From CAG-533 sp964589375 (GTDB lineage: Bacteria; Bacillota_I; Bacilli_A; RF39; UBA660): a stretch of 64,000 nucleotides of DNA. The stretch lies in contig CAZPSA010000002.1 of assembly GCA_964589375.1 (NCBI GenBank), positions 10,245 to 74,244 of the forward strand. Direction: 5' to 3'. The notes beneath the pieces are model-generated. The model ran no database searches, was not told the DNA's origin, and saw only the letters and a list, made by a program, of their open reading frames with translations. A program made the position numbers and the translations under genes. Within the stretch, counting starts at the first letter, position 1; every line of letters starts with the position of its first letter. Below are positions 46,428-55,443 of this stretch, piece by piece.

Positions 46428-47369
46428 CTAATCGCGGAACTTTAGTCCCATTTCCTTAACTTTATCTAATACTTCTTTTAAAGACTTTTTACCTAAATTT
46501 CTAATCTTGGTAACATCTACTTCTCTTTTGTCAATTAAGTCTTGCATCGTATGAATGCCAGCTCTTTTTAAACAGTTATAAGCTCTAACAGAAAATTCAA
46601 TTTCTTCAATAGGAGTTTCTAATGTTTTGGTTATTTGATCAACTTTCTTTTCCGCAATTATTCCAGTAACATCAGCAATATTATTTAAATCAGCAATAAT
46701 ATTAAGATGCTCAATTAATATTCTAGAAGCTAAAGCCATTGCTTCTTCAGGGCTCATAGAACCATTTGTATAAACTTCCATAATTAATTTATCATAGTTT
46801 TCATTATGACCAACACGAGCACTTTCAACTTCATAAGCTACTCTTTCAATTGGACTATATAATGAATCAATTGGAATAATACCTTGAACAGTATCACCTA
46901 ATAACTTTTTATTTTCTTTTGAATCTACATATCCACGACCATTACCAACTGTCATTTCCATATAGATTTTACCACCCTTAACTAAATTACAAATAACTAA
47001 GTCAGGATTTACAATTTCAATATCAGCATCTTTTTCGATATCTCCAGCAGTTACAACGCCTTCTTTATCAGCAGATAATCTAATTGTTTTATTTGTTTTA
47101 CTATAATTTTTAATTACAACGCTTTTTAAATTTAGGATAATTGAAGTAACGTCTTCAACAACTCCATCAATTTTTTGAAATTCATGCATTACTCCATCTA
47201 TTCTAACACTTGTAATTGCAGAACCAGGCATAGATGAAAGCATTACTCTTCTAAGTGCGTTCCCAATTGTTGTCCCAAAGCCTCTTTCTAAAGGTTCTAG
47301 TTCAAATTTTCCATAATTATTTTTTTCAATATATTCTGTAATTTTGTATTCTGGTTTTTCAAAATTCAT
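46428..47369 (-). CDS. rpoA: RNA polymerase alpha subunit
   Basis: The 313-residue protein has the alpha assembly domain (GFGTTIGNALRRVMLSSMPG) and the C-terminal domain (LKRAGIHTMQDLIDK, RNLGKKSLKEV) that contacts UP elements and activators. Length matches that of other Bacillota. It lies in the standard place between rpsK and rplQ. Confidence 0.98.
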   Translation of the reverse strand: MNFEKPEYKITEYIEKNNYGKFELEPLERGFGTTIGNALRRVMLSSMPGSAITSVRIDGVMHEFQKIDGVVEDVTSIILNLKSVVIKNYSKTNKTIRLSADKEGVVTAGDIEKDADIEIVNPDLVICNLVKGGKIYMEMTVGNGRGYVDSKENKKLLGDTVQGIIPIDSLYSPIERVAYEVESARVGHNENYDKLIMEVYTNGSMSPEEAMALASRILIEHLNIIADLNNIADVTGIIAEKKVDQITKTLETPIEEIEFSVRAYNCLKRAGIHTMQDLIDKREVDVTKIRNLGKKSLKEVLDKVKEMGLKFRD

Positions 47370-47390
47370 AATATCCTCAAATCCCCTTTC

Positions 47391-47774
47391 TTAGTTTCTT
47401 GGACGTTTTGGTGGTCTACAACCATTATGTGGTACTGGTGTTTCATCATTAATAGCGGTAATTTCTAAACCAGCAGCTTGAAGTGAACGAATTGCATTTT
47501 CTCTTCCGCCACCTAATCCTTTAACAAATACTTCTACTTTTTTTACTCCAGAGTCCATTGCTACTTTAGCAGCAGCTTCAGCAGATTGACCAGCAGCAAA
47601 TGGAGTCTTTTTCTTAGAACCCTTATAACCTATTGTTCCAGCAGAAGCCCAACTAATAACATTACCATTAACATCTGTAATTGATACTACAGTATTATTA
47701 TAAGTTGAATGAATATGTGCTTGTCCTTCAGGAATATTCTTTTTAACTTTTCTTTTTCTTCTATTATAAGCCAT
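47391..47774 (-). CDS. rpsK: Ribosomal protein S11
   Basis: The 127-residue product has HIHSTYNNTVVSITDVNGN and the C-terminal DETPVPHNGCRPPKRPRN, both diagnostic of S11 in the platform of the small subunit. AGGAGG precedes the start. Confidence 0.98.
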   Translation of the reverse strand: MAYNRRKRKVKKNIPEGQAHIHSTYNNTVVSITDVNGNVISWASAGTIGYKGSKKKTPFAAGQSAEAAAKVAMDSGVKKVEVFVKGLGGGRENAIRSLQAAGLEITAINDETPVPHNGCRPPKRPRN

Positions 47775-47784
47775 ACTATACCTC

Positions 47785-48159
47785 CTATTTACCTACTTTT
47801 TTCTTATTAGCAACTACTTTACCTTTACCCTTACGAGTTTTAGCATTTCTACTAGTTCTTTGTCCATGAACTGGTAATCCTTTTTTATGTCTAACGCCTT
47901 GGTAAGAGTTGATTTCCATTTTATTTTTGATATTCATTTGAACTTCACGTCTTAAATCACCTTCAGTTAAATAATTATCAATTTCTTTTCTCAATGCTGC
48001 TTCTTCATCAGTAGTTAGATCTTTTACTCTTTTTGATGGATCAACTTTAGCTAAAGCACATACTTTTTCAGATGTACTTCTACCAATACCATAAATATAA
48101 GTTAATCCAATAACTGTTCTCTTCTCTTTTGGTAATTCTACATTTTTAATACGAGCCAT
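47785..48159 (-). CDS. rpsM: Ribosomal protein S13
   Basis: The 124-residue product opens MARIKNVELPKEKR and has GLPVHGQRTSRNAKTRKG near its end, the S13 signature. It contacts P-site tRNA in the head of the small subunit. Confidence 0.98.
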   Translation of the reverse strand: MARIKNVELPKEKRTVIGLTYIYGIGRSTSEKVCALAKVDPSKRVKDLTTDEEAALRKEIDNYLTEGDLRREVQMNIKNKMEINSYQGVRHKKGLPVHGQRTSRNAKTRKGKGKVVANKKKVGK

Positions 48160-48170
48160 AAATATTCCTC

Positions 48171-48284
48171 CTAACCTTGTCTTTGTTTATGTTTAGGGTT
48201 ATCACAAATAACCATAACTTTACCTTTTCTTCTAATTATTCTACATTTAGCACACATTTTTTTTACAGATGGTCTAACTTTCAT
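48171..48284 (-). CDS. rpmJ: Ribosomal protein L36
   Basis: This 37-residue ORF reads MKVRPSVKKMCAKCRIIRR at its start and ends CDNPKHKQRQG. The CxxC...CxxxxH pattern shows the zinc-binding form of L36. It lies between infA and rpsM, its usual place, with GGAGGA before the start. Confidence 0.97.
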   Translation of the reverse strand: MKVRPSVKKMCAKCRIIRRKGKVMVICDNPKHKQRQG

Positions 48285-48292
48285 AAATCCTC

Positions 48293-48505
48293 CTATTTTC
48301 TATAAATTATACGCCCACGTGTTATATCATATGGCGAAATTTCTATAGTAACTCTATCACCCGGTAAGATACGAATCATATTCATTCGTATTTTACCAGA
48401 AACGTGAGCTATTACTATACTTCCATTTTCTAATTCAACCTTATATTCATCTTTGATAACATCTATAACTTTACCATCAACTTCAATCTTAGTTTCTTTA
48501 GCCAC
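48293..48505 (-). CDS. infA: Translation initiation factor IF-1
   Basis: The 70-residue OB-fold protein contains GKIRMNMIRILPGDRVTIEI, a typical IF-1 sequence. It blocks the A site during initiation. It is 4 bp after map. Confidence 0.97.
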   Translation of the reverse strand: MAKETKIEVDGKVIDVIKDEYKVELENGSIVIAHVSGKIRMNMIRILPGDRVTIEISPYDITRGRIIYRK

Positions 48506-48509
48506 TTTT

Positions 48510-49256
48510 TCACTCTCCTGTTAATATTTCATATCCATCTTTTGTAACAACAACTGTATGTTCAAAATGAGCACTTGGCTTACCATCTTGAGTTACAATT
48601 GTCCATTCATCATCAAGAATACCTACAAATCTTTTCCCAGCATTAATCATAGGCTCAACCGCAATAACCATGCCAGCTACCAATTTTAAACCGGTATTAT
48701 ATTTGCCAAAATTTGGAACATCCGGTTCTTCATGTAAATCCTTGCCAACACCATGACCTACTAATTCTCTAACTACACTAAGGCCTTGTTTTTTAGCGTA
48801 CTCAGAAATTCTAGCTCCAATATTATAAAGATGAGCACCTTCTTTTACTTCTGATAAACCAATATATAAAGCTTTCTCAGTATGATGAAGAAGTCTTTCT
48901 TTTTCTTTATTAATTGTTCCAACTGGATAAGTCCAAGCTGAATCAGAGTGATACCCTTTATAGTAAGTACATATATCCAAAGTAACAATATCACCATTTT
49001 TAAGTTTACGATCACTGCCGATACCATGGACAACTTCATCGTTAACTGATACACATATATTACCAGGATATCCCTCATAATTCAAACAACTTGGCTTTGC
49101 CCCATGACTTTCAATAAACTTACCAGCTTCCTCATCTAAAAACTTAGTTGTAACACCCGGTTTAATAAGGCCTTTTAAATATTGATGACACATATAAGTT
49201 ATATGTCCGGATTCTTTTATTAATGCTATCTCTTCTGGGGTCTTAATACTTATCAT
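48510..49256 (-). CDS. map: Methionine aminopeptidase type I
   Basis: The 248-residue enzyme has GVTTKFLDEEAGKFIESHGA, the metal-binding VTLDICTYYKGYHSD and the ELVGHGVGKDLHEEP segments, giving the usual Asp, Asp, His, Glu, Glu metal site. It removes the initiator Met after deformylation. Its start overlaps adk by a TAAATG-type junction. Confidence 0.97.
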   Translation of the reverse strand: MISIKTPEEIALIKESGHITYMCHQYLKGLIKPGVTTKFLDEEAGKFIESHGAKPSCLNYEGYPGNICVSVNDEVVHGIGSDRKLKNGDIVTLDICTYYKGYHSDSAWTYPVGTINKEKERLLHHTEKALYIGLSEVKEGAHLYNIGARISEYAKKQGLSVVRELVGHGVGKDLHEEPDVPNFGKYNTGLKLVAGMVIAVEPMINAGKRFVGILDDEWTIVTQDGKPSAHFEHTVVVTKDGYEILTGE

Positions 49257-49891
49257 TTAATCACTTTCTCAATTTCAGCAAATGTTTCTTCTGCTGTATC
49301 ACAATTAGTAATTACATGGAGTAAATTTTGCTTTTTATAATAATCAAGTAATGGTGCAGTATTATCTAAATAAGTGTTATATCTAATTTTAAAAGTTTCT
49401 TCATTATCATCAACCCGATTTAACAATTCACATTTACAATCATCACACATATCAGAAACAATTGGTTTTTTAAATTCTTTATGATATGTTTTCCCACACT
49501 TAGGACAATAAACACGACCAACTACTCTTTTTACTAACAACTCATAAGGAACATCTAAAGAAATAATTGCATCTAAAGATTTATTTATCTTAGATAATAT
49601 TTCATCTAAATAAGGAACTTGCTGCATATTTCTAGGATATCCATCTAAAATAAATGGTCTATCATCACTACTAAGTTCCTTAGTAAGCAATGAATTAACT
49701 ATCTCATCACTTACTAATTCACCAGTCTTAAGTAATAAATCAATTTGCTTACCTAATTCGCTTCCGCTTTTTACTTCATTCCTAAGTAAATCTCCAGTTG
49801 AAATATGTTTATAATTATATTTAGTGACTAATAAATCACTTTGTGTCCCCTTACCAGCAGCAGGTGGCGCAATAAAAACTATATTTTTCAT
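49253..49891 (-). CDS. adk: Adenylate kinase
   Basis: The 212-residue enzyme has the P-loop GKGTQS, STGDLLR, the DGYPRN motif, and a lid with CPKC and CDDC, which marks the zinc-binding long form common in Gram-positive bacteria. It interconverts ATP, ADP and AMP. It overlaps secY by 4 bp. Confidence 0.97.
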   Translation of the reverse strand: MKNIVFIAPPAAGKGTQSDLLVTKYNYKHISTGDLLRNEVKSGSELGKQIDLLLKTGELVSDEIVNSLLTKELSSDDRPFILDGYPRNMQQVPYLDEILSKINKSLDAIISLDVPYELLVKRVVGRVYCPKCGKTYHKEFKKPIVSDMCDDCKCELLNRVDDNEETFKIRYNTYLDNTAPLLDYYKKQNLLHVITNCDTAEETFAEIEKVIK

Positions 49892-51159
49892 CTTCTTCTT
49901 CTTTTCTTTCTTATACCATTATAACTACGAGATACAATACTACTTTCTAATTGTTTATAAGTTTCTAATGCAACTCCAACGACAATTATTAAACCAGTAC
50001 CTCCAATTGTAACATTACTTGGTAAATTAGTTACTTTACTAAATATTATTGGTAAAGCTGCAATTATCATCAAACCTAATGTTCCAAATACAGTTAAACG
50101 AGTAATAACGTATTTTAGATATTTACTAGTCTGTTCTCCTGGCGTAATACCCGGAATATAACTATGCGATTTATCTAAATTTTCCGCTATTTCATCAGGA
50201 TTTAATTGTAATAATGTATAGAAATAACCAAATAAGAATATCAATACCATATATAGCAAAAATCCTGTATAAGATGTATAAACAATATAATTATTAACAA
50301 AATTTGAAAAAGCTTCATTCTTTATAACCTCAGCAATTAATGAAGGAATTCCTACGATTGCTGATGCAAAAATAACAGGAACAACACTTGCCGAATTTAA
50401 CTTAACCGGAATAAACGATTTTTCTCCACCATAAGAAGAAGCCGTTCTATTAGAATACTGAATTGGTACTCTTCTTTCCGCTATTTGCATACATACAACG
50501 CCAATAATTATCGCTAAATATACTAGCACAAATAATGTAAACAAAAATATTCCCAACCACTTACTAAAACTTGAACCTAAAATTAAGGAATTAAAAGCGG
50601 TAATAAATGTTTGCGGTAAAGTATTAACAATACCAGCCATAATAATCAAAGATACACCATTACCAATACCTTTACGAGTAATTTCATCTCCTAACCAAAG
50701 AAGAAATGCTGTACCAGCAGTTAAATAAATCGTAGACTTAATAACTTCTAAAGTACCTCCATTACCTAAAAAAGCGATAGAAAAGACATAACCTTGAATT
50801 AGGGCAAAGACAATACCCAAATAACGATTTATCTTATTTAGCTTTTGTCTACCAGTTGCCCCTTGTTCTTTTAATTCTTTAAAATAAGGTATAATATCCA
50901 TTTGAAATAATTGCGTAATAATCGTTGCCGTAATATAAGGCATAACTCCTAATGCAAAGATTGAAAATGATTTCAAACTTCCACCACTCATCAAGTTAAG
51001 TAGTTCTAAAAAACCTAAATTTTTTGTAATTTCTTTAGCTCCAGGTACCATTATATTAGTTCCAAGAGCAAATATTGCTAAACACCCTAAGGTGAACAAT
51101 ATCCTTTTGCGTAAATCTTTATTAGTCGGACTAAATAGTCCTTTTAGATTTGCAAACAT
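49888..51159 (-). CDS. secY: Protein translocase subunit SecY
   Basis: The 423-residue protein has about ten helices and SecY signatures such as LGVMPYITATIITQLFQM and YPGITPGEQTSKYL-like text (SYIPGITPGEQT). It forms the Sec channel, which would export the many signal-peptide proteins seen here. Its ATG overlaps the rplO stop (TAATG). Confidence 0.97.
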   Translation of the reverse strand: MFANLKGLFSPTNKDLRKRILFTLGCLAIFALGTNIMVPGAKEITKNLGFLELLNLMSGGSLKSFSIFALGVMPYITATIITQLFQMDIIPYFKELKEQGATGRQKLNKINRYLGIVFALIQGYVFSIAFLGNGGTLEVIKSTIYLTAGTAFLLWLGDEITRKGIGNGVSLIIMAGIVNTLPQTFITAFNSLILGSSFSKWLGIFLFTLFVLVYLAIIIGVVCMQIAERRVPIQYSNRTASSYGGEKSFIPVKLNSASVVPVIFASAIVGIPSLIAEVIKNEAFSNFVNNYIVYTSYTGFLLYMVLIFLFGYFYTLLQLNPDEIAENLDKSHSYIPGITPGEQTSKYLKYVITRLTVFGTLGLMIIAALPIIFSKVTNLPSNVTIGGTGLIIVVGVALETYKQLESSIVSRSYNGIRKKRRRR

Positions 51160-51599
51160 TAAATCACCTCAGCAGTCCCGCCAGCACTTTCAATTTTACT
51201 TACAGCAATAGATGAAAATCTATTTGCTTTAATTGTTAATTTCTTTTCTAAATTACCATTACCTAAAACTTTTAAGCCTGATAATTCTTTTTTTACAATT
51301 CCAAGTTCTTTTAATAATTCCATAGTTACAACATCACCATCATTAAATCTGTTTAAATCACTTAAATTAATGATTGCATATCTAGTTGTAAAAGCAGCAT
51401 TATTAAATCCCCCTTTAGGAATACGACGGTAAATTGGACTTTGTCCACCTTGGAACCAAGGTTTAATTGATACGCCACTTCTAGCTTTTTGTCCTTTTTC
51501 ACCACGAGTAGAAGTCTTTCCCATTCCAGATCCTGGGCCACGACCTACTCTTTTAATTTTTTTACTTTCTGGAAGTGAGTTTAATTCATGTAATTTCAT
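51159..51599 (-). CDS. rplO: Ribosomal protein L15
   Basis: The start is ATG 51599, one base after the rpsE stop. The 146-residue product has MKLHELNSLPESKK, RVGRGPGSGMGKTSTRGEKG and the C-terminal ESAGG, all typical of L15. Confidence 0.97.
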   Translation of the reverse strand: MKLHELNSLPESKKIKRVGRGPGSGMGKTSTRGEKGQKARSGVSIKPWFQGGQSPIYRRIPKGGFNNAAFTTRYAIINLSDLNRFNDGDVVTMELLKELGIVKKELSGLKVLGNGNLEKKLTIKANRFSSIAVSKIESAGGTAEVI

Positions 51600-51600
51600 C

Positions 51601-52197
51601 TTATAACTCCTCCACTTTCTTACCACGAAGCTCTGCAATATGTTCAGCACTTCTTTGTGATTTTAAAGCTTCTAAAGTAGCCTTAGCCACATTTACTTGA
51701 GTATTAGAACCCAAAGATTTAGAAACTATATCTTTAATACCAGCTATTTCTAATACAGCACGTACTGCTCCACCAGCAATAATTCCTGTACCTTCTTTGG
51801 CCGGTTTAATTAAAACTTTAGCTCTACCACATTTTCCAATTTGTTCATGAGAAACTGTTCTACCATCAACAATATCAATCTTAACTAAATTCTTATTAGC
51901 AGCTTGAATACCTTTTTTAATTGCTTCAGGTACTTCCATAGACTTACCAGTTCCTATACCTACTAAACCTTTACCATCACCAACTACCATAGTAGCCGCA
52001 AAACGGAAATGACGTCCACCTTTAGTAACTTTTGTTACACGAGTGATTGAAATAACTTTTTCTTCTAAAAGTTTCTTTTTAGGTTCGAAGTTCTTTTTAA
52101 ATTCTTTTCTAGGCTTTCTATTAAAGTTTTTATTATTTTTATTATCTTTAACTGTTTCTACATTTTGAGTAGCAACAACATTCTTTTCTTCTTCCAT
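51601..52197 (-). CDS. rpsE: Ribosomal protein S5 with basic N-terminal extension
   Basis: The 198-residue protein has the S5 core (RHFRFAATMVVGDGKGLVG, AKEGTGIIAGGAVRAVLE). The core begins near residue 45. The first 40 residues are low-complexity and rich in Lys, Asn and Arg, so the protein is longer than the usual 165 residues. No rpmD lies between it and rplO. Confidence 0.96.
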   Translation of the reverse strand: MEEEKNVVATQNVETVKDNKNNKNFNRKPRKEFKKNFEPKKKLLEEKVISITRVTKVTKGGRHFRFAATMVVGDGKGLVGIGTGKSMEVPEAIKKGIQAANKNLVKIDIVDGRTVSHEQIGKCGRAKVLIKPAKEGTGIIAGGAVRAVLEIAGIKDIVSKSLGSNTQVNVAKATLEALKSQRSAEHIAELRGKKVEEL

Positions 52198-52210
52198 TAT
52201 TTCCCTCCCT

Positions 52211-52567
52211 CTAGAACTCTAATCCGTTTTCACGTGCTGCCTCTGCTAAAGCACTTACACGTCCATGATATTGGTAGCCACCTCTATCAAAAACAACTTT
52301 TTTAATATTTAATTCAAGAGCCTTTTTCGCAATATCAGCACCTACTATTTTAGCACCTTCAACATTGCCACCATTATCGATTTTTAAGGCTACACTAGAA
52401 GAGCTTACTAAAGTTTTAGCAGTTTCATCATCAATAATTTGTGCATAAATTTCATTATTAGATCTAAATACATTTAATCTAGGCATAGTAGATGTTCCAA
52501 AAACATTCTTACGAACACGAGCGTGTCTTCTTTGTCTAGCAACATTTCTTGATTCTTTTTTTATCAT
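52211..52567 (-). CDS. rplR: Ribosomal protein L18
   Basis: The 118-residue protein has RHARVRKNVFGTSTMPRLNV and FDRGGYQYHGRVSALAEAAR, typical of L18, which binds 5S rRNA. Confidence 0.97.
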   Translation of the reverse strand: MIKKESRNVARQRRHARVRKNVFGTSTMPRLNVFRSNNEIYAQIIDDETAKTLVSSSSVALKIDNGGNVEGAKIVGADIAKKALELNIKKVVFDRGGYQYHGRVSALAEAARENGLEF

Positions 52568-52576
52568 ACTTTCCTC

Positions 52577-53122
52577 CTACTTAGCAGCTTTCTTTCCTTC
52601 TTTACGTCTAATAACTTCGCCCTTATAACGAATACCTTTTCCTTTATATGGTTCTGGTTTTCTTATTTTACGAATGTTAGCCGCAAATTCAGATACTTTT
52701 TGATTATCAATTCCTGATATCTTTAATTCTGTATTTGATGGAGCTTCTACCTTAATATCAGATGGAATTTCCACGATAACTGGGTGAGAATATCCAGCAC
52801 TAACAGTAATTTTATTACCAGAAACAGCAAATCTATAACCTACACCTACTGTTTCAAGTTCTTTTACAAATCCAGTATGAACACCTTCAATCATTTTAGC
52901 AATAAGAGCATTTGTAGTTCCATGAATACTCTTAGTAAATAATGCTTCATTATTTCTCTTAGTAGTTATACTAGTTTCTGTAATATCAATTGTAATTAAT
53001 TTATTAAATTCTTTTATTAGTTCTCCTTTAGGTCCTTTTACAGTTAATGTATTAGTATCTTTATCTAAAGTAACTGTTACACCTTCAGGAATATTTAATA
53101 CTCTATTTCCAATTCTACTCAT
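52577..53122 (-). CDS. rplF: Ribosomal protein L6
   Basis: I start at ATG 53122 (MSRIGNRVLNIPEGV); a TTG six bases upstream is less likely. The 181-residue protein ends with PEPYKGKGIRYKGEVIRRKE, the L6 signature. Confidence 0.97.
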   Translation of the reverse strand: MSRIGNRVLNIPEGVTVTLDKDTNTLTVKGPKGELIKEFNKLITIDITETSITTKRNNEALFTKSIHGTTNALIAKMIEGVHTGFVKELETVGVGYRFAVSGNKITVSAGYSHPVIVEIPSDIKVEAPSNTELKISGIDNQKVSEFAANIRKIRKPEPYKGKGIRYKGEVIRRKEGKKAAK

Positions 53123-53134
53123 AACCAATTTTCC

Positions 53135-53530
53135 TTACCAAATATAGGCAAGTACTTCTCCTCCTAGATTATTTTCTCTAGCCTTCTTATCAGTCATGAT
53201 ACCTTTAGAAGTAGAAATGATAGCAATTCCTAAACCATTTAGTACTTTTGGAAGTTCGTCATGTTTAACATATACTCTAAGTCCAGGTTTACTAATTCTC
53301 TTAAGACCAATAATAACTCTTTCTTTCTTATTATCGCCATATTTAAGTGTTAATGTTAACATTTTATTTTCATTATTTTCTGCAAAATCACTAATATAAC
53401 CTTCTTCTTTTAAGATAGCAGCAATAGCTCTAGTCATCTTAGTATTAATTACATCAACATTTGCATACTTCATTTGATTTGCATTACGAATTCTTGTAAG
53501 CATATCAGCAATAACATCATTTACAAACAT
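53135..53530 (-). CDS. rpsH: Ribosomal protein S8
   Basis: The 131-residue protein has DVIADMLTRIRNANQ at the start and STSKGIMTDKKAREN near the end, as in S8, which binds 16S rRNA helix 21. Confidence 0.97.
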   Translation of the reverse strand: MFVNDVIADMLTRIRNANQMKYANVDVINTKMTRAIAAILKEEGYISDFAENNENKMLTLTLKYGDNKKERVIIGLKRISKPGLRVYVKHDELPKVLNGLGIAIISTSKGIMTDKKARENNLGGEVLAYIW

Positions 53531-53546
53531 TTCCGATTCTTCCTTT

Positions 53547-53732
53547 CTACCAACTTGATTTCTTTACGCCGGGAATTTTGCCTTCATTTGCTAAAGTTCT
53601 AAAGCAAATACGACATAATCCGAATTTACGTAAAACTCCATGAGGTCTTCCACATCTTGAGCAACGAGTATATGCTCTAACCTTAAATTTTGGAGTTCTT
53701 GAATTTTTAACTTTTAAACTTGTTTTAGCCAT
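53547..53732 (-). CDS. rpsN: Ribosomal protein S14, zinc type
   Basis: The 61-residue short form has CSRCGRPHGVLRKFGLCRIC, a pair of CxxC motifs that binds zinc (the S14 type Z form). It is the only S14 in this operon. Confidence 0.97.
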   Translation of the reverse strand: MAKTSLKVKNSRTPKFKVRAYTRCSRCGRPHGVLRKFGLCRICFRTLANEGKIPGVKKSSW

Positions 53733-53743
53733 AATATTCGCGC

Positions 53744-54283
53744 CTACTTTCTAAATGGAATTCCAAAGCCTTTTAATAATTCTAAAGCTTCTTCATTTGT
53801 CTTTGCTGTAGTAACAAAAACAATATCCATACCTCTTAATTTTACAACATTATCATATTCAATTTCAGGAAAAATCAATTGATCTTTAATACCTAAAGTA
53901 TAATTTCCTTTTCCATCAAATGCTTTAGGAGAAACTCCTCTAAAATCTCTTACACGTGGAAGTGCTACAGAAATTAATTTTTCTAAAAATACATACATAT
54001 TTTCTCCACGTAAAGTTACTTTAGTTCCAATAGTTTGACCTTCTCTTAATTTGAAACCAGCAATTGACTTTTTAGCTTTAGTAATAACAGGATGTTGACC
54101 TGTAATAGCTTCTAAATCCTTAACTGCAGCTTCAATCATTTTTTCATCATGAGAACCATCACCAACACCAATATTGATAACAATTTTCTCTAATTTAGGA
54201 ATTTCCATAACAGAAGAATAATTAAATTTCTTCATAAGTTCTAGTTTTACTTCTTTATTATATAACTCTTTTAAACTATTCAT
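53744..54283 (-). CDS. rplE: Ribosomal protein L5
   Basis: The start is ATG 54283, 6-7 bp after AGGTGA and overlapping the end of rplX. The 179-residue product has KIVINIGVGDGSHDEK, TGQHPVITKAKKSIAGFKLR and RDFRGVSPKAFDGKGNY, typical of L5, which binds 5S rRNA. Confidence 0.97.
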   Translation of the reverse strand: MNSLKELYNKEVKLELMKKFNYSSVMEIPKLEKIVINIGVGDGSHDEKMIEAAVKDLEAITGQHPVITKAKKSIAGFKLREGQTIGTKVTLRGENMYVFLEKLISVALPRVRDFRGVSPKAFDGKGNYTLGIKDQLIFPEIEYDNVVKLRGMDIVFVTTAKTNEEALELLKGFGIPFRK

Positions 54284-54596
54284 TAGCTTCACCTACTTTT
54301 TTTGTAGTTTTTTTGGTTGTTTTTTTAGCTGTTTCTTTTTTTGTTTCAGATTTTTTATTATCTTTTTTAACATCAGTAGTTTCAATTACTTTAACATTAG
54401 ATACATGAATTGCGTTTTCAGTTTCAAAAATGCCACCAGTTTCATTAGTTCTTGATGGTTTCATATGTTTTTTAACCATATTGATACCTTCAACAACAAC
54501 TCTATCCTTCTTTTTAAGAGTTAAAATAACTCTACCTTCCTTACCTTTATCTTTACCAGTAAGTACTTTTACTTTATCTCCAACTTTAACTTTCAT
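54276..54596 (-). CDS. rplX: Ribosomal protein L24 with unusual Lys/Thr-rich tail
   Basis: The 106-residue protein has the KOW domain KVGDKVKVLTGKDKGKEGRV and EGINMVKKHMKP. The usual C-terminal half (the conserved RVGY...DGKKVR region) is absent; from about residue 78 it becomes a low-complexity Lys/Thr/Glu tail. The tail overlaps the start of rplE. Confidence 0.93.
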   Translation of the reverse strand: MKVKVGDKVKVLTGKDKGKEGRVILTLKKKDRVVVEGINMVKKHMKPSRTNETGGIFETENAIHVSNVKVIETTDVKKDNKKSETKKETAKKTTKKTTKKVGEANE

Positions 54597-54604
54597 ATAT
54601 CCTC

Positions 54605-54973
54605 CTATAAAACCTCAGGAGCAAGTGATACGATCTTAGTAAATTCTTTATCACGTAATTCTCTTGCAACTGGTCCAAGAACACGAGTTCCGATTGGTGA
54701 TTTATCATCTTTAATTAATACACAAGCATTATCATTAAATTTGATATAACTTCCATCAGCTCTTCTTAATCCTTCAACACTTCTTACAATAACAGCTTTA
54801 ACAACTTTTCCTTCTTTAACGTTACCATTAGGAATTGCTTTTTTAACAGTCCCAACAACAACATCTCCTATATTTCCATATCTAACTTTGCTGCCACCAA
54901 GTACTCTAATTACCATAATCTCACGAGCACCAGAATTGTCAGCAACTTTTAGTCTTGATTGTTGCATTACCAT
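54605..54973 (-). CDS. rplN: Ribosomal protein L14
   Basis: The 122-residue protein has QSRLKVADNSGAREIMVIRV and the C-terminal FTKIVSLAPEVL, as in L14. AGGAGG lies 10 bp before ATG 54973. Confidence 0.97.
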   Translation of the reverse strand: MVMQQSRLKVADNSGAREIMVIRVLGGSKVRYGNIGDVVVGTVKKAIPNGNVKEGKVVKAVIVRSVEGLRRADGSYIKFNDNACVLIKDDKSPIGTRVLGPVARELRDKEFTKIVSLAPEVL

Positions 54974-54987
54974 AAATTCTAATCCTC

Positions 54988-55245
54988 CTATAAAACTACA
55001 GCTTCTTTGATTACCTCAACAAGTTCATATCTCTTAGTCTTAGATAATGGTCTAGTTGATAATAATCTTACTGTGTCTCCTACTTTAGCAATATTTTTTT
55101 CATCATGAGCAGCATACTTTTTAGAGTATTTTACTCTTTTCTTATATAATGGGTGGTTACGATATGTTTCTACTAAAACTGTAATTGTTTTATCGTTTGT
55201 ACATGAAACAACTCTACCAATTAATTCAGATCTTTTAGTTTCCAT
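54988..55245 (-). CDS. rpsQ: Ribosomal protein S17
   Basis: The 85-residue OB-fold protein has IGRVVSCTNDKTITVLVETY and YAAHDE, typical of S17. It starts where rpmC ends (1-bp overlap). Confidence 0.97.
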   Translation of the reverse strand: METKRSELIGRVVSCTNDKTITVLVETYRNHPLYKKRVKYSKKYAAHDEKNIAKVGDTVRLLSTRPLSKTKRYELVEVIKEAVVL

Positions 55246-55442
55246 TATTTTTCACTCCCATCTAATTCATTTAAAATTGTTTTAATTCTTGCAACATCTT
55301 TTCTTAATGCGTTAATTTTATGAGGTTTATCTAAAGAACCAGTTGCTTGTTTCATTCTTAAATCAAACAATTCTTTTTTAACGTCAATAAGTTTCTTATT
55401 AAGTTCTTCTTTTGACATTTTACGAAATTCACTAGCCTTCAT
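55245..55442 (-). CDS. rpmC: Ribosomal protein L29
   Basis: The 65-residue two-helix protein has MKASEFRKMSKEELNKKL and LFDLRMKQATGSLDKPHKI, typical of L29 near the exit tunnel. Confidence 0.96.
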   Translation of the reverse strand: MKASEFRKMSKEELNKKLIDVKKELFDLRMKQATGSLDKPHKINALRKDVARIKTILNELDGSEK

Positions 55443-55443
55443 A

